A stretch of 64,000 bases of DNA from Piezodorus guildinii (taxonomy: Eukaryota > Arthropoda > Insecta > Hemiptera > Pentatomidae): assembly GCA_023052935.1 (NCBI GenBank), contig CM041297.1, forward strand, positions 8,839,327-8,903,326, written 5' to 3'. Each line of letters starts with the position of its first letter. Positions within the stretch are counted from its first letter, which is position 1. The notes beneath the pieces were generated by a model that was given only the letters and a program-made list of their open reading frames with translations, was not told the origin of the DNA and made no database searches. Made by a program: the position numbers and the translations under genes. This document shows, one piece after another, positions 31,824 to 42,239 of the stretch.

Positions 31824-32685
31824 TTGGTTTGTGTCACATGAAATGTCCATTTTCAAGGTAAAGAGTTTTTATTAAAAATACGATATGAAAACTAGAGAAT
31901 TTTATTCGAAGTATTCACCTTCTTTTTCTACACATTTTACCGAACGTGACACCAACTTTTTTATCCCCAAACTGAAAAACTCTGAGCTTTGAAGTGAAAC
32001 AAAATCTGAAAACGCACTTTTCACTTGATCATCATTTTCAAAAACTTTTCCTTTGACGAAGTTGTCTAAATTCCTCAACAGGTGGTAATCTGTTGGATAC
32101 AAGTCGGGAGAATATGGTGGGTGCGGAAGAACTTCGTACCCCGGTTCTTTCAATTTTTGCACGGTATGTTATGAAACATGGGGTTTCGCTGCCGCTCAGT
32201 GAGATCATAAGGTACCCAAGTATTGAGCTTTTTTACTTTTCCAATACACTTTAAATGTCTGGAAACGGTAGATGCACTTGCATTTAGTTGTGCTGAGAGT
32301 CCTTTAACTGTTTGGTAGGGGGTTTCCTTCTACTGTATGTTTGAGGACATCGTTGTCTATTACGAACGGAGGTTTTCCTCGGGGCAAGTTTTCCAAGTCG
32401 GTATCCCCAGCTGAAAACTTAGCAAACCAACAGCGAATGGTCCGTTCATTAACAATCCCTTCCCCGGACGCCTTGCAAATATTTCTAGCGGCCTCAGCTG
32501 CTGAATGGCCGAGTTTAAAATGTGGGTAATTGATTGGGAAGCGAATGTTTCTAATACAAAGGTAGAGGATTAGTAACTGTTTACTTTAAATATGTAAACA
32601 TTCGGAAGAAAACAACAGAGACCTGCAAAATCCTTTATATATTTCAGAAACTATAACACCGGACATTTCATATGAAACAACCCAA
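31824..32685 (-). mobile_element. Mariner element with internal deletion
   Basis: 862 bp between TA target duplications (31822-31823, 32686-32687). The ~28-bp ends are inverted repeats sharing catatgaaatgtcc-type sequence. On the minus strand the N-terminal helix-turn-helix survives (about 32341-32529 complement: H-S-A-A-E-A-A-R-N-I-C, then R-T-I-R-C-W-F-A-K-F), then a second helical part with W-V-P-Y-D-L near 32210, and after a deletion the C-terminus (31902-32162: H-P-P-Y-S-P-D-L-Y-P-T-D-Y-H-L). The segment with the first two catalytic aspartates is gone; a full mariner is about 1.3 kb. Non-autonomous relic. Confidence 0.9.
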
Positions 32686-32689
32686 TATC

Positions 32690-33112
32690 AAATAATAATA
32701 AATAAAATAAAATAATATTCATAAACTAAAAACTCTACGATTTTCGGTATTTATTGAGCCAAAGATTCTGCAGGGTTTGTAGAATTACATGCTTTTATTT
32801 TTTAAGTCGATATTTATTATTGCTCTACTTTTTATTGCTTATATTTAAACTCGAAACGTTTCTACAGTTTTTTGAATAGTTACTAATGAATTGAGGTCTA
32901 AGACAACATAAAAAATGAATAAGAAAACCACCGAAAGAACTAACAAAATAAATAAATGGACCTCTGTAAATGTATACAGAGCAATACAACCAAACCCACG
33001 CAGCAAAAAAGTAAGACCTTGTTGACTCTGTAGGACCGATATTTCCAAAATAAATACCAGTTAATATCCTAACCAAGTATAGTCGTATTTTATTTTTATA
33101 TTCACTTACATG

Positions 33113-33159
<47 letters not shown>

Positions 33160-33235
33160 TATTTATTTATTTATTTATATTTTAAGGGAAAGTATTGGAA
33201 AATTTAAAATGAAAGCAAAATATTTTATTACACTT
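32690..33235. other. No recognisable gene
   Basis: AT-rich. Contains a (TA)n microsatellite at 33116-33153 followed by (TTTA)n. Confidence 0.45.
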
Positions 33236-33239
33236 TTCA

Positions 33240-33838
33240 AAGGAAATATGCGTTTTTAAAAATAATTTATTAAATTAATATCTACATAACTCGGTTAGTT
33301 TGATCGCCTATTCATCACTATCCACTGAATTTTACAATTTCATGTATAAGGTAGTATTTTTTTTTTTTTTTAAATCCTTAACTTTTTACGGTGTATTATA
33401 CATATATGTTTTTGTTCTAATATTCACAAAATTAAATATTAAAATGTTGCTGTTTTCTGCTTTAGTTGGATATAGAATACGTTCAAATTTCATTTGACAC
33501 TTCTTATCAATGCTAAAAAGATGGTATGGTTATTTTTTTCGGAACTACAACATTAACAGGTACTTTAGAAGAAGAAATTTTAAAATATCGGCATTGAAGC
33601 TCTTTCATTCTATTTCAATGTAAGTGATATCCCGGTATGGTATTAAAGTCTATTAACATTTTACATCGATATAGCAAGCTTAACCAAAACCTTTAAAAGC
33701 CGTTTTTGGGAAAATCGTAAAAAGGTGCAAAATGCATGGTCTAAATGGCCCTTCATGCGAGTTGATTTTGATGAAAAAGTTTATGTAACATTCTAGGCGT
33801 ATATTTGTCTTAAATATGATATTTCAGTTTTGTACGGG
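33240..33838 (+). repeat. Repeat family A, left part of a split copy
   Basis: Reads through the landmarks up to 'tatttcagttttgtacg', where a Jockey-type LINE is inserted. The copy resumes at 38547 with 'gtttcgtacgactt'. Confidence 0.75.
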
Positions 33839-34153
33839 ATCAGCTGATGCGCCAGATGGTAACAGTCGCACTTAACTTCGTCTCTGAGATTTTTGATTTT
33901 TCAAAAGGATTTTCATTGATTCCAGTCTCGAAAAAGCTGCCAGCTTTTTGGACATCGACAGCAGTAAGGTTTGGAGTATTATTTCGGTAAGCAGAGTTAT
34001 TTTTTTTACCGCAAGCAGTGAATGCAGAGTCAATAGGCTTGACACAAAGGGTAGCCATATTTCCTCATATCAGCTGATTGCTGGTATTGGGAATATATAC
34101 TTATTACTTGTTCCCCTTTAACATTCTCATATTACTATCTTTTTTTATATGAA

Positions 34154-35450
34154 ATGCGATATTTTCATCAAGTGATGTCTTCTAAAACTTCAAGTAAAAG
34201 ATCAAGATCAGCAGGTTCAAATTCGTCTCCCACTAAACAAAGACCCCGTCGTGATAACAATAAGAAATTACCAACACAAGCGAACCCTTCAAGTAACACT
34301 TCAAAATTTGAACCGCAGCCTGGCCCATCATCACAGGATATGACAGATGAATCTCCTTTTTTCACACCGAATCCATTTCAAATCCTCCATAGTGAAAAAG
34401 AAGACATGGAATCTGCCCCTACACCCAGGGAACCACCACCTCCCCGATATTTGTCAAAAATATTAAAAATGTTCAACTTCTTTGTGCACAATTCAATAAA
34501 TTAACCAACCCTGGTAGCTACTCATGTATGAATAGAACTAATGACACTAAAATATCTCCGGATAGTGCTGAAACCTACAGGAAAGTAGTAAAATATCTCA
34601 CAGACACCAAAGCCGAGTTTCATACTTATCAGCTACGCCAGGAGAGAGCACTGAGGGTTGTAATAAGAAACTTACATTCCTCAACACCAACTGAAGTTAT
34701 TAAAGAAGATCTGATGGAGATGGGATATAAGGTGCGCCAAGTCACCAACGTTTTGAGAGAGTTCAACTTCCAATGTTTTATGTTGATCTAGAACCATCGA
34801 CAGGAGTCGAAAAAATCTACGATCTTAAACGGCTGTACTACACCTGAGTAAGAGTTGAGAAGCCCTATGTGAAGAAGGATATAGTCCAATGTCATAATTG
34901 TCAGGCATATGGCCATACTAAATCTTATTACCACCATATACCACGCTGTGTGAAATGCACTAAAGGAGAATGCACTAAACCGAAGTCATCACCCGCAGTA
35001 TGTGCTCATTGCCTCAAGGACCATCCAGCCAACTACAAAGGATGCCAAATATATAAAAATATAAGGACCAGATTTCAAAAACCTCAAGAACGTGAAACAG
35101 CAAGAATAACAAGATCTAGAAGAGAACCATCTAAGTTTGTAGATTCCAATGTCTCATTTGCCCACTTACTTGGAGGTGGGGACCAGAGTAATGAAGCCGA
35201 GGCCCTGCCGAAACAACGTTTACCTCAGCATTCTCCATCCATTCCACAACAAACTATTCCGCAAAATTTACCTATTCTTCAAAAAACTCCTCAACATAAA
35301 ATCTCTCATATCCCTTCTCCATCAAATGTCACAGACCTTACCAGTCTAATGACATCCTTCATCTCCGAAATTAAATCTCTCGTAATGCCGCTAATATCAC
35401 TCCTTACAAATCTAGTGTCAAATCTAATCCCTACCTTAAAAAATCCTTAA
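34154..35450 (+). pseudogene. Jockey-type ORF1 (nucleic-acid-binding Gag-like protein)
   Basis: Frame changes at about 34500 and 34790-34868 split ORF1 into three pieces. The first is S/P-rich. The second (34528-34791) has Y-H-T-Y-Q-L-R-Q and R-V-V-I-R-N-L-H, typical of insect Jockey ORF1. The third (34869-35450) has zinc knuckles C-H-N-C...G-H-T-K and C-A-H-C-L-K-D-H-P-A-N-Y-K-G-C; the first knuckle has lost its last Cys (Y instead). In an intact element it coats the RNA. Confidence 0.82.
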
Positions 35451-38350
35451 ATGAATTCTCCTAACTCCTTATCCATTCTCCTTTGGAATGCGAATGGTGT
35501 TAGAAATCACACTGACTAACTGACAGCGTTGTTGCAAGACAAAACAATTGACGTTGCACTTATTACTGAAACTAGACTAACCACTAAACAGTTTCTCAAA
35601 ATACCGCAATACATCACATACCGTACAGACCACCCGGACGGAAAAACTCATGCCGGTTCTGCTATCATTGTCCACCAATCCCTCCCTCATCATTTGATCC
35701 CACTTCATGATTTCCTGCAAGCCACAGCAATAGTAATCAAGACTTTTTCTATCCGGTAACCCTCACATCAGCATATTGCCCTCCCAAACACTCCATTTCC
35801 AACACCGAATTTGCATCCTTCCTGAATTCCTTAGGAAATCATTTCATTCTGGATGGAGATCTGAACGCCAAGCACCACCAGTGGGGTTCTAGAACCACGA
35901 ATTCTCGTGGAAGAAATTTGCTTTCTGCACTCAACTCCCGAAATTTTAATATCCTGCCTCCTGACTCCCCTACCTACTGGCCAACAGATCCTAACCGTAA
36001 TTCAGATATCCCCGACTTCTTCATCCACAACGGATTAGGCTCCCTGAATTATTCCGTAACTCGCCTTGATGAACTATCCTCTGACCATAGTCCACTGATC
36101 CTTAAAGTATCCCTAACTCCTATTCCGAAACCATTCCACCATCATTTATCCGAGGCCCTGTCAACTGGAACCTCTTCCGCCAAATCCTGACCGATTATAT
36201 TGACCTCAGTGTAACCCTCGAAACTCCGGATGACCTTGATGATTCCGTCTACTCCTTTACTACCGCCATTCAGCAAGCTGTCTGGACTGCCTCCTCTCCT
36301 AAGCACTCCAATAGAACTCCTCAGCAAAACCATTTACCTCAACACCTAGCTGACCTCATCCATGCAAAACGCCGAGCCAGATCATTATGGCAAAGAACCC
36401 GACACCCAACAGATCGCCGCTCCTATAACTTTTATTGTAGGCAATTAAAGCGGGAGTTGGCGACCTTCCGTTCCCAGTCCTTTAATTCCTACCTCTCCTC
36501 TCTATCAGCTCGAGATAATTCCCTGTGGAATGTGACCAAAAAGATCCTAAAATACCATAAAGTTTCCCATCCTCATCCTCTGGTGATGACTCCTGGGCTG
36601 CGTCTGATGAAGATAAAGCCGAGGAATTCGCCACACACCTCTCCAAAGTATTCGCTCCTCATCCGGAATCCAACAGAAATCATACCACAACAGTTCAAGT
36701 ATTCCTTTTCTCACCAATACCTCTTTCCCTACCTCCTAAATCTATTAATCCATCTGAGGTGAAATATCTTCTTCAAAAACTGACCCTTCGTAAATCTCCT
36801 GGACACGATCTCCTTACCCCCCAGATCCTGCGACAACTTCCCCAGAAAGCCATTATTTTTCTTACATACATCTACAACTGCATCCTTTGCACCACCTATT
36901 TTCCTCTCTTATGGAAACATTCCACAATCATTCTACTCCTAAAACCAGGTAAACCTTCCAGTAACACTTCATCCTACAGACCTATTAGTCTACTCCCCAT
37001 CCTCTCAAAAATCTTCAAAAGCTCCTTCTAAAACGAATCCTGCCTATATTAGAATCTCACAACCTTCCTTCCCACCAGTTTGGTTTCCGTTCTCATCATC
37101 CCACTGTTCAACAAGGACTCCGAGTTGTAGACCATATTTCCTTAGCCCTCGAATGTAATGAGTATTGTTTTGGTGCGTTTCTGGACATAGCACAAGCTTT
37201 TGACCGGGTATGGCACGCTGGATTACTCTTCAATCTTAAAATGGATTTACCCCAGTCTCTCTACCTCATTCTAAGATCCTATTTCTCAAACCGCTCCTTT
37301 CAAGTACGCTGTGGTGTAGAATTTTCCAACTTTTATCCCGTTGAGGCCGGTGTTCCTCAGGGCAGCGTCCTTTACACCGCTGATATTCCCAATCATCCTG
37401 ACACCTTTCTAGCAACATTTGCAGACGACACCGCCATCCTATCATCCAGTTCCGATCCCGAAACAGCATCCTTAATCCTGCAAAGACACCTTTGTCTTAT
37501 CGAAGACTGGTGTGGTGCTTGGCGCATAAAGGTGAACGAGGCCAAATGCAAACACGTAACCTTCACTCTTCGACGAAACTCCTGTCCGCCAGTTTACTTC
37601 AATTCCATTCCTATTCCTCCTTCAGATACAGTCCGGTATCTTGGCTTACTACTAGACAAAAGAGTGACGTGGAACTCACATATAAGACTTAAAAGAAAAG
37701 AACTCAATCGACGATTCGGACAGTTATACAGACTATTAAACAGAAAATCTGAACTTACAGTTGACAAAAAATTATTAATTTATAAGACAATACTGAAGCC
37801 CATCTGGAACTACGGGCTTGAACTGTGGGGGACAGCTAAACGTTCTAACATCAAACGCATTCAATCCTTTCAATCCAAAGTCCTCCGAATAATAGTAAAT
37901 GCTCCTTATTATGTATCCAACTATACCTTGCACTACGACCTTAATGTTCCATTTATTTCAGACCTAATTCCATCCAAATTTTCCAAATTACATCAGAACC
38001 TCATTCATCATCCTAATCCTTTAGCACGATCCCTATCTAGCTCCACTCATCCATACAACCCACCTAGAAGGTTGAAACGGCAGTGGCCCCGAGATATATT
38101 GTCAATACAGCATACGTATTGCGTCAGATTCTCCTCTCAAATGCGGTGTGATTGTGGCTATGGAGCCCTCACCAGTGAGCTTCCGCTGGCTCTCACCAGT
38201 GATGCGGCTGAGAGGGAGGCGCTGGGATCCTTTGGACTCTGCTTGTCCTTCCACAAGTGGGGGGGACAAGCCCCGTCCGGGGTTCCCGAGCTGATTGTAA
38301 ATATTGTACATAGGTATGAATGTGACATGTTTTGTTTATTTATTTGTTAA
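35451..38350 (+). pseudogene. Jockey-type ORF2 (AP endonuclease and reverse transcriptase)
   Basis: Starts M-N-S-P-N-S-L-S-I-L-L-W-N-A-N-G-V with the N of the endonuclease active site. A stop follows at about 35518 and frame breaks at about 35757, 36190 and 37030. Recognisable: L-I-T-E-T-R-L, D-G-D-L-N-A-K-H, S-S-D-H-S-P; RT R-K-S-P-G-H-D, S-Y-R-P-I-S-L-L, G-V-P-Q-G-S-V-L and catalytic F-A-D-D-T-A-I-L; the closing P-P-R-R-L-K-R-Q-W-P-R-D. Several residues normally lying between G-S-V-L and T-A-D-I-P are deleted (about 37370), so the RT would be inactive even without the stops. Confidence 0.85.
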
Positions 38351-38546
38351 CTTCATTTATTTGTATTTATTTTGTCTACTTAATTTTGTTATTGTATACG
38401 TTTATTTATTTTGATTTGATTTTATGTAATATGACTTTCCTTTTGTTTATATTGTAAATATTGTATGAATTAGACCCTGTAGCACTATTATTATTGTCTA
38501 TTATGACAAATTGTATTATATACGAATAAAAAAAAAAAAAAAAAAA

Positions 38547-38602
38547 GTTTCGTACGACTTATCATTTTTGCGCTTGACTTACGATCCATACACACACACA
38601 CA

Positions 38603-38636
<34 letters not shown>

Positions 38637-38781
38637 TAATAATAATAATTCTTTATTTATTATGGAACGAGTCCCTTTAGAATAATACATCAGGAAATAA
38701 AATGTGGACTTAAGACTGTAGTCTTAGAGTATAACAATTGAAAACAATAAAATTAAACTAACAGCATAAACAAATAAGATA

Positions 38782-38822
<41 letters not shown>

Positions 38823-38845
38823 GTGAAAGTAAAAATGTAAATGAC
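38547..38845 (+). repeat. Repeat family A, right part of the split copy
   Basis: Resumes the family after the LINE poly-A. It holds (CA)n/(TA)n at 38590-38626, a minus-strand LINE-B tail at about 38635-38740, another (TA)n at 38787-38817, and ends 'tatgtgaaagtaaaa'. Confidence 0.65.
38635..38740 (-). mobile_element. LINE-B 3' tail, minus strand
   Basis: Starts with (AAT)n and 'attctttatttattatgg..gagtccctttagaataa', the LINE-B tail seen at 2560 and 62935, cut off after ~100 bp: a heavily 5'-truncated insertion. Confidence 0.6.
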
Positions 38846-38884
38846 TAATGATGATTAATGGTATGATTAATATTTATATTATCT

Positions 38885-39530
38885 CCTATTACAAAGGATG
38901 CCGCCCTCTACCTCCGAAGGGACTTTTGCCCATGACACCTGTGCACATACCTGAACCCCTACTTCAAACAGCTTACCTACAGGAAGTACTTGGATGATTG
39001 GTATGTTCACGAGATCTCGATGTAATCATCATGTAATAAATGAACTAATAAACGGATAGGTAAATTTTTATGGTAGCTCAACCACGCGACACGCTACTTT
39101 TCCTAAAGTACTGTAACATTATTGCTTGTTGAAAGGTTAATACAGATTTATTATAAATTATTTTAGTATTCACGACCAACGGAGTATGAAAGAATTGGGG
39201 AAAAAATGACCGGTATATCTGACATTCCTGGAAAGGGAAGAAAAAGCTGCAATCGTACAAGATGCTGGACCAATTGCCTTCTCAAGCCCCGACCATTCTC
39301 CACTTAATGAGCCAGTTAACATACCGTCCCGAGTATCGGCATTGTATTCTCGATAACGATCAGCTATATTTAAAAATAACGAGAGAATCGAGATTTTGAT
39401 TTTCAAGAAGGTACTATATTAATTTTTACAGGAAACGCAAGAATCAGTCCTTCATTTGTTGTTGGACCAATTTACTGACCACTCACTTCCTCAGCATGTC
39501 CTTTGGATGTCCAAAAAATTATAGGGATCA
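38885..39530 (+). other. Possible exon remnants of a host gene (weak)
   Basis: About 38902-39000 reads through ~32 proline-rich codons (C-R-P-L-P-P-K-G-L-L-P-M-T-P) after an acceptor-like cctattacaaag. About 39434-39526 reads ~30 codons (E-T-Q-E-S-V-L-H-L-L-L-D-Q-F) after a good acceptor, tttttacag, ending in a stop. Base composition is richer than the flanks. I recognise no family and cannot link the two. A decayed transposable element is the alternative. Confidence 0.25.
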
Positions 39531-39539
39531 TTAAAGAGT

Positions 39540-39683
39540 GTTTTTTTTTTATTCGTATATACTACAATTTGTCTTAATAGACAATAATAATAGTGCTACA
39601 GGATCTCATTCATACAATATTTACAATATAAACAAAAGGAAAGTCAAATTACATAAAATAAAATCAAAATAAATAAACGTATA
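39540..39683 (-). mobile_element. Jockey-type LINE 3' tail, minus strand
   Basis: Poly-T then the reverse complement of the 3' UTR of the LINE at 33839-38546 (compare its 38400-38531) with few differences. It stops exactly where the Polinton begins, so the Polinton probably inserted into it and the rest of the LINE was lost on the right. Confidence 0.8.
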
Positions 39684-40602
39684 AGTAGTTGATAAAAGCG
39701 GGTTGAGGAATTTTTTAGGAGCTCTGACCTTGAGGAGCAATATCATGCAGTAGTAGGGTGAATGTTGACCTTGAGAGGTCATTGACCGACCTTGTGCGGG
39801 CGAGGGGGGTGTTGTGTTAGGGCGAGGGGGGGTGTCCTTGAGTAGTGTGAGGCTGTTTTGGGGTCGTTGCCTGACCTCGTTTTTTTTTTAAAAAGTTAGA
39901 TGGCAACAGTGTATGTAGATTTGGCAACAGCGCGGGAGTAGTTGATAAAAGGGTGTTGAGGAATTTTTTAGGAGCTCTGACCTTGAGGAGCAATATCATG
40001 CAGTAGTAGGGTGAATGTTGACCTTGAGAGGTCATTGACCGACCTTGTGCGGGCGAGGGGGGTGTTGTGTTAGGGCGAGGGGGGGTGTCCTTGAGTAGTG
40101 TGAGGCTGTTTTGGGGTCGTTGCCTGACCTCGTTTTTTTTGAAAAAAGTTAGATGGCAACAGTGTATGTAGATTTGGCAACAGCGCGGAGCAGATGGCTC
40201 TGGGCCGGTTCCCCCGCGTATGATGACGTAATCTTACGATGAGTCACGGATCCATTCATGTTTTTTTGTGAATTTCATTCAAGTTCCGGATGTGAGTCAC
40301 GGATCCATTAAATTTTTTTTAGTCAGTTTCATTCAAGTTTACACATACGTTGACCATGTGTCTAGAGGACGGCCTTCCTTGCCCACGGTGGCGGGAACAT
40401 CTGTCTGTCCCCCGCCTCCTATGAGACGGCAAGTGGACGTCATTGACATTAACAGTGTCGGGGAACATGGGTAATCTGTCTCGCCTCGAGCCATTTAAGA
40501 TATAAGAATCCGGTGTTGGTCGTCTTTGATAAATGTTATACTACCTTTACTTACTCAGCTGTTTGATTTCGAGTTCATTCATTGATACTTAAGAAGTAAA
40601 CC
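39684..40602 (+). repeat. Left terminal inverted repeat
   Basis: 919 bp matching the reverse complement of 50884-51675. The outer half consists of two direct copies of a ~258-bp unit (39684-39941 and 39942-40195), each running from agtagttgataaaag to ggcaacagcgcgg. The inner half has repeated gagtcacggatccatt / ttcattcaagttccgga segments with TGAGTCA and TGACGTAA sequences, and a TATA-like gatataag at 40499. The six bases before it, cgtata, would be the target duplication. Confidence 0.92.
40485..40506 (+). promoter_or_regulatory. Promoter module in left TIR
   Basis: ctcgag followed by catttaagatataag. The same module occurs on the minus strand at 49691-49716 (upstream of the 78-aa/polymerase block) and in the right TIR near 50985-51000. 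Here it would drive the BIR cassette, ~275 bp upstream of its ATG. Confidence 0.55.
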
Positions 40603-40777
40603 GCACCGGTGTCCCACGTATAGTGACGTAATCCATTCAAGTTCCGGATTCGAGTCACGAATCCATTTAATTTTTTTTGTTTTTAGTCAGGTTCATTCAA
40701 GTTCCGCATGTGACTCAGCTGTGACCGGATGAGTCATTCAAGTCTTATCGTGTGAGACGTTAGGACATTAGTTCAAG

Positions 40778-41089
40778 ATGGGGAGGCGAACAGGTTGGAG
40801 CCTAAGACATGAAGAAGACCGTCTGTCCACATTTGTCGGATGGACTTCGCCAGTGAGTGTTGTTAAGCTTGCATCGGCAGGATTCTATTATTTGAAAAAA
40901 TCGGATCTAACCAGGTGTTCTTTTTGCGGAGTAATACTACACGAATGGTTGGAACAAGATGATCCTTTTGTAGATCACAAGAAATGGTCCAAACATTGTC
41001 CCTTTATCGAGTACCTTGAACAACTAGAGGAGCTACCGTTATTAATTATAGATGAAGTCGATAAAAAAGGGAGCTGTGGATGTTGCTGA
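40778..41089 (+). CDS. BIR-domain protein (inhibitor-of-apoptosis type)
   Basis: 103 codons with one canonical BIR zinc domain: R15-L-S-T-F, G-W, then C47-x2-C50-x16-H67-x6-C74, with A-G-F-Y-Y before it and D-D-P-F-V-D-H-K-K-W around the His. In cellular and baculoviral IAPs such domains bind caspases or IAP antagonists, so a role in keeping the host cell alive is a natural inference, not shown. No RING follows, so it could not act as a ubiquitin ligase by itself. It is the first gene inside the left TIR, and its 3' end overlaps the next ORF by 38 nt. A second, BIR-like module is fused to another protein in this element. Confidence 0.9.
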   Translation: MGRRTGWSLRHEEDRLSTFVGWTSPVSVVKLASAGFYYLKKSDLTRCSFCGVILHEWLEQDDPFVDHKKWSKHCPFIEYLEQLEELPLLIIDEVDKKGSCGCC

Positions 41090-41243
41090 CATGCGCAAGA
41101 GGTTTAAACGGTTTACTCGACAATTATACTCATTAAAAAACCAAATTAATTTATATGAAATAAAAAGAAACGAAATAAATCAACTCATAGAACAAGTAAA
41201 AAAACTTCATCTTTCCCCTCCTCTCTCTCAGTCTCGTCGTTGA
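41052..41243 (+). CDS. Small basic coiled-coil ORF overlapping the BIR gene
   Basis: 63 codons in another frame than the BIR ORF, overlapping its last 38 nt. The N-terminus is basic (M-R-K-R-F-K-R-F); from about residue 25 to 50 leucine/isoleucine recur at heptad spacing (L-K-N-Q-I-N-L-Y-E-I), suggesting a coiled coil. Either a separate small protein translated by reinitiation or the C-terminus of the BIR protein displaced by a frameshift. No family recognised. Confidence 0.5.
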   Translation: MKSIKKGAVDVADMRKRFKRFTRQLYSLKNQINLYEIKRNEINQLIEQVKKLHLSPPLSQSRR

Positions 41244-41254
41244 AGCCTTGAAAG

Positions 41255-41818
41255 ATGGTTGGACGAATGGAATTAGTGACCGAATACCCCATCACCAGTA
41301 CTAAGTTAGTACGAGTCGGTCTTTGTGACTTTGTACCCACTGTTGCGATTATTGACAAGAAAACGATCGTATATATGGATACAGAAGAATGGAAATTCGT
41401 CGTCAACCAAGTTCCAGGTATGCTGTCTCTTTTGCAAAGTAAAAAGAAGAAAACAGTAGAGGTAGGAGAGCGAGTAAGGTGTAAAAATGTATTTTGCTCA
41501 GTTTCCAAGAAAGGGAGGAATAGGATCATGAAAATAGAACAGGTCGTACTATGTTTCGCCATGTTTAACCAGAGTCCATCGACCCTTGAGTCACCACCTT
41601 CGACATGTTTTAACAGGAATGAAACGGCAAAGCTGTGTAAAGACCTGAAAAACATCGACAACTCATTGGAATTGATAACCAAAATGAGCGAATTATATAA
41701 GAAACATGAAGAAGGTCAACAACTCGTGGAACCGAGTGCAATGGACTTTAATATTAATACAGAGACTCTGTTTTATAATTTAAATGAATTGAAAAAATAT
41801 GTAATAATACCCACATGA
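41255..41818 (+). CDS. Unknown 187-aa Polinton cargo protein
   Basis: Starts 11 bp after the coiled-coil ORF, so the three + strand ORFs form one compact cassette. The N-terminal 95 residues look like a small beta-rich domain (V-A-I-I-D-K-K-T-I-V-Y-M-D-T-E-E-W) followed by a K-K-K-K basic patch; residues 125-187 are helical and charged. I thought of a PC4-like DNA-binding fold because of the E-E-W segment, but this is weak. aataaa at about 41833 follows the stop. No membrane segment. Confidence 0.7.
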   Translation: MVGRMELVTEYPITSTKLVRVGLCDFVPTVAIIDKKTIVYMDTEEWKFVVNQVPGMLSLLQSKKKKTVEVGERVRCKNVFCSVSKKGRNRIMKIEQVVLCFAMFNQSPSTLESPPSTCFNRNETAKLCKDLKNIDNSLELITKMSELYKKHEEGQQLVEPSAMDFNINTETLFYNLNELKKYVIIPT

Positions 41819-41992
41819 GTTGTAAATTTTATGCAATAAATAATATTCCTGTATATGCTCTTCTTTTTATTTCTACCCCAAGATGAAATGAGAATTAAGG
41901 TAATTTAAATAAACAAAAAAATATTGTGGTTTTAAAATTGCATGGTTTATTTTTGAAAGAAAACATGTGATAAATGTTATATAATAGTACAA

Positions 41993-42214
41993 TTAATAAT
42001 TAATATATTCATTGAGGTATGAAAGTCTTCGCTTCTGGATAAATTCCTCGTCATCTTGCCACTCCTCAGGTAAATTGTCCCAGATGTAGTCTAATGTATA
42101 GTCGAAAAGGTACAAAAGTAATGATCGGGGTAAAGCTCTCAATTCTTCTGTGGACAAAGTTTCGATTCCTTCCTCTCCCAATCGACGTATCGCAGACTCC
42201 ATCGTATCCAGCAT
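41993..42214 (-). CDS. Small acidic ORF, unknown
   Basis: 73 codons, acidic (rich in E/D), with a leucine-rich middle (L-R-A-L-P-R-S-L-L-L-Y-L-F) and a C-terminus rich in Y/N. A TATA box (42230-42239) lies only 16-25 bp upstream and a TCAGT initiator (42215-42219) abuts the first ATG, so translation may begin at the second Met (codon 5). It is the last gene of the minus-strand block. No family recognised. Confidence 0.6.
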   Translation of the reverse strand: MLDTMESAIRRLGEEGIETLSTEELRALPRSLLLYLFDYTLDYIWDNLPEEWQDDEEFIQKRRLSYLNEYINY

Positions 42215-42229
42215 ACTGATGAATGGAGC

Positions 42230-42239
42230 TATTTATATA
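42230..42239 (-). promoter_or_regulatory. TATA box that contains the stop codon of the upstream gene
   Basis: Minus strand tatataaata. Codons for the last Tyr-Ile and the TAA stop of the 230-aa ORF are part of this box, so the promoter of the 73-aa gene is built from the end of its neighbour. Confidence 0.55.

Larger units (their letters stand above)
33839..38546 (+). mobile_element. Full-length but decayed Jockey-type LINE
   Basis: About 4.7 kb, inserted in repeat A with the near-identical 10-mer gttttgtacg / gtttcgtacg on either side (about 33829-33838 and 38547-38556). It has a 5' UTR, ORF1 (Gag-like), ORF2 (endonuclease plus reverse transcriptase), a 3' UTR and a poly-A tail after aataaa at about 38525. 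The length is that of a complete element, but both ORFs carry several frameshifts and stops. Confidence 0.85.

Noticed and set aside
41185..41682. 165-codon minus-strand frame opposite the 187-aa ORF
   Set aside because: The plus-strand ORF fits the cassette, spacing and polyadenylation signal better; still, both strands are open, so it is not excluded with certainty.
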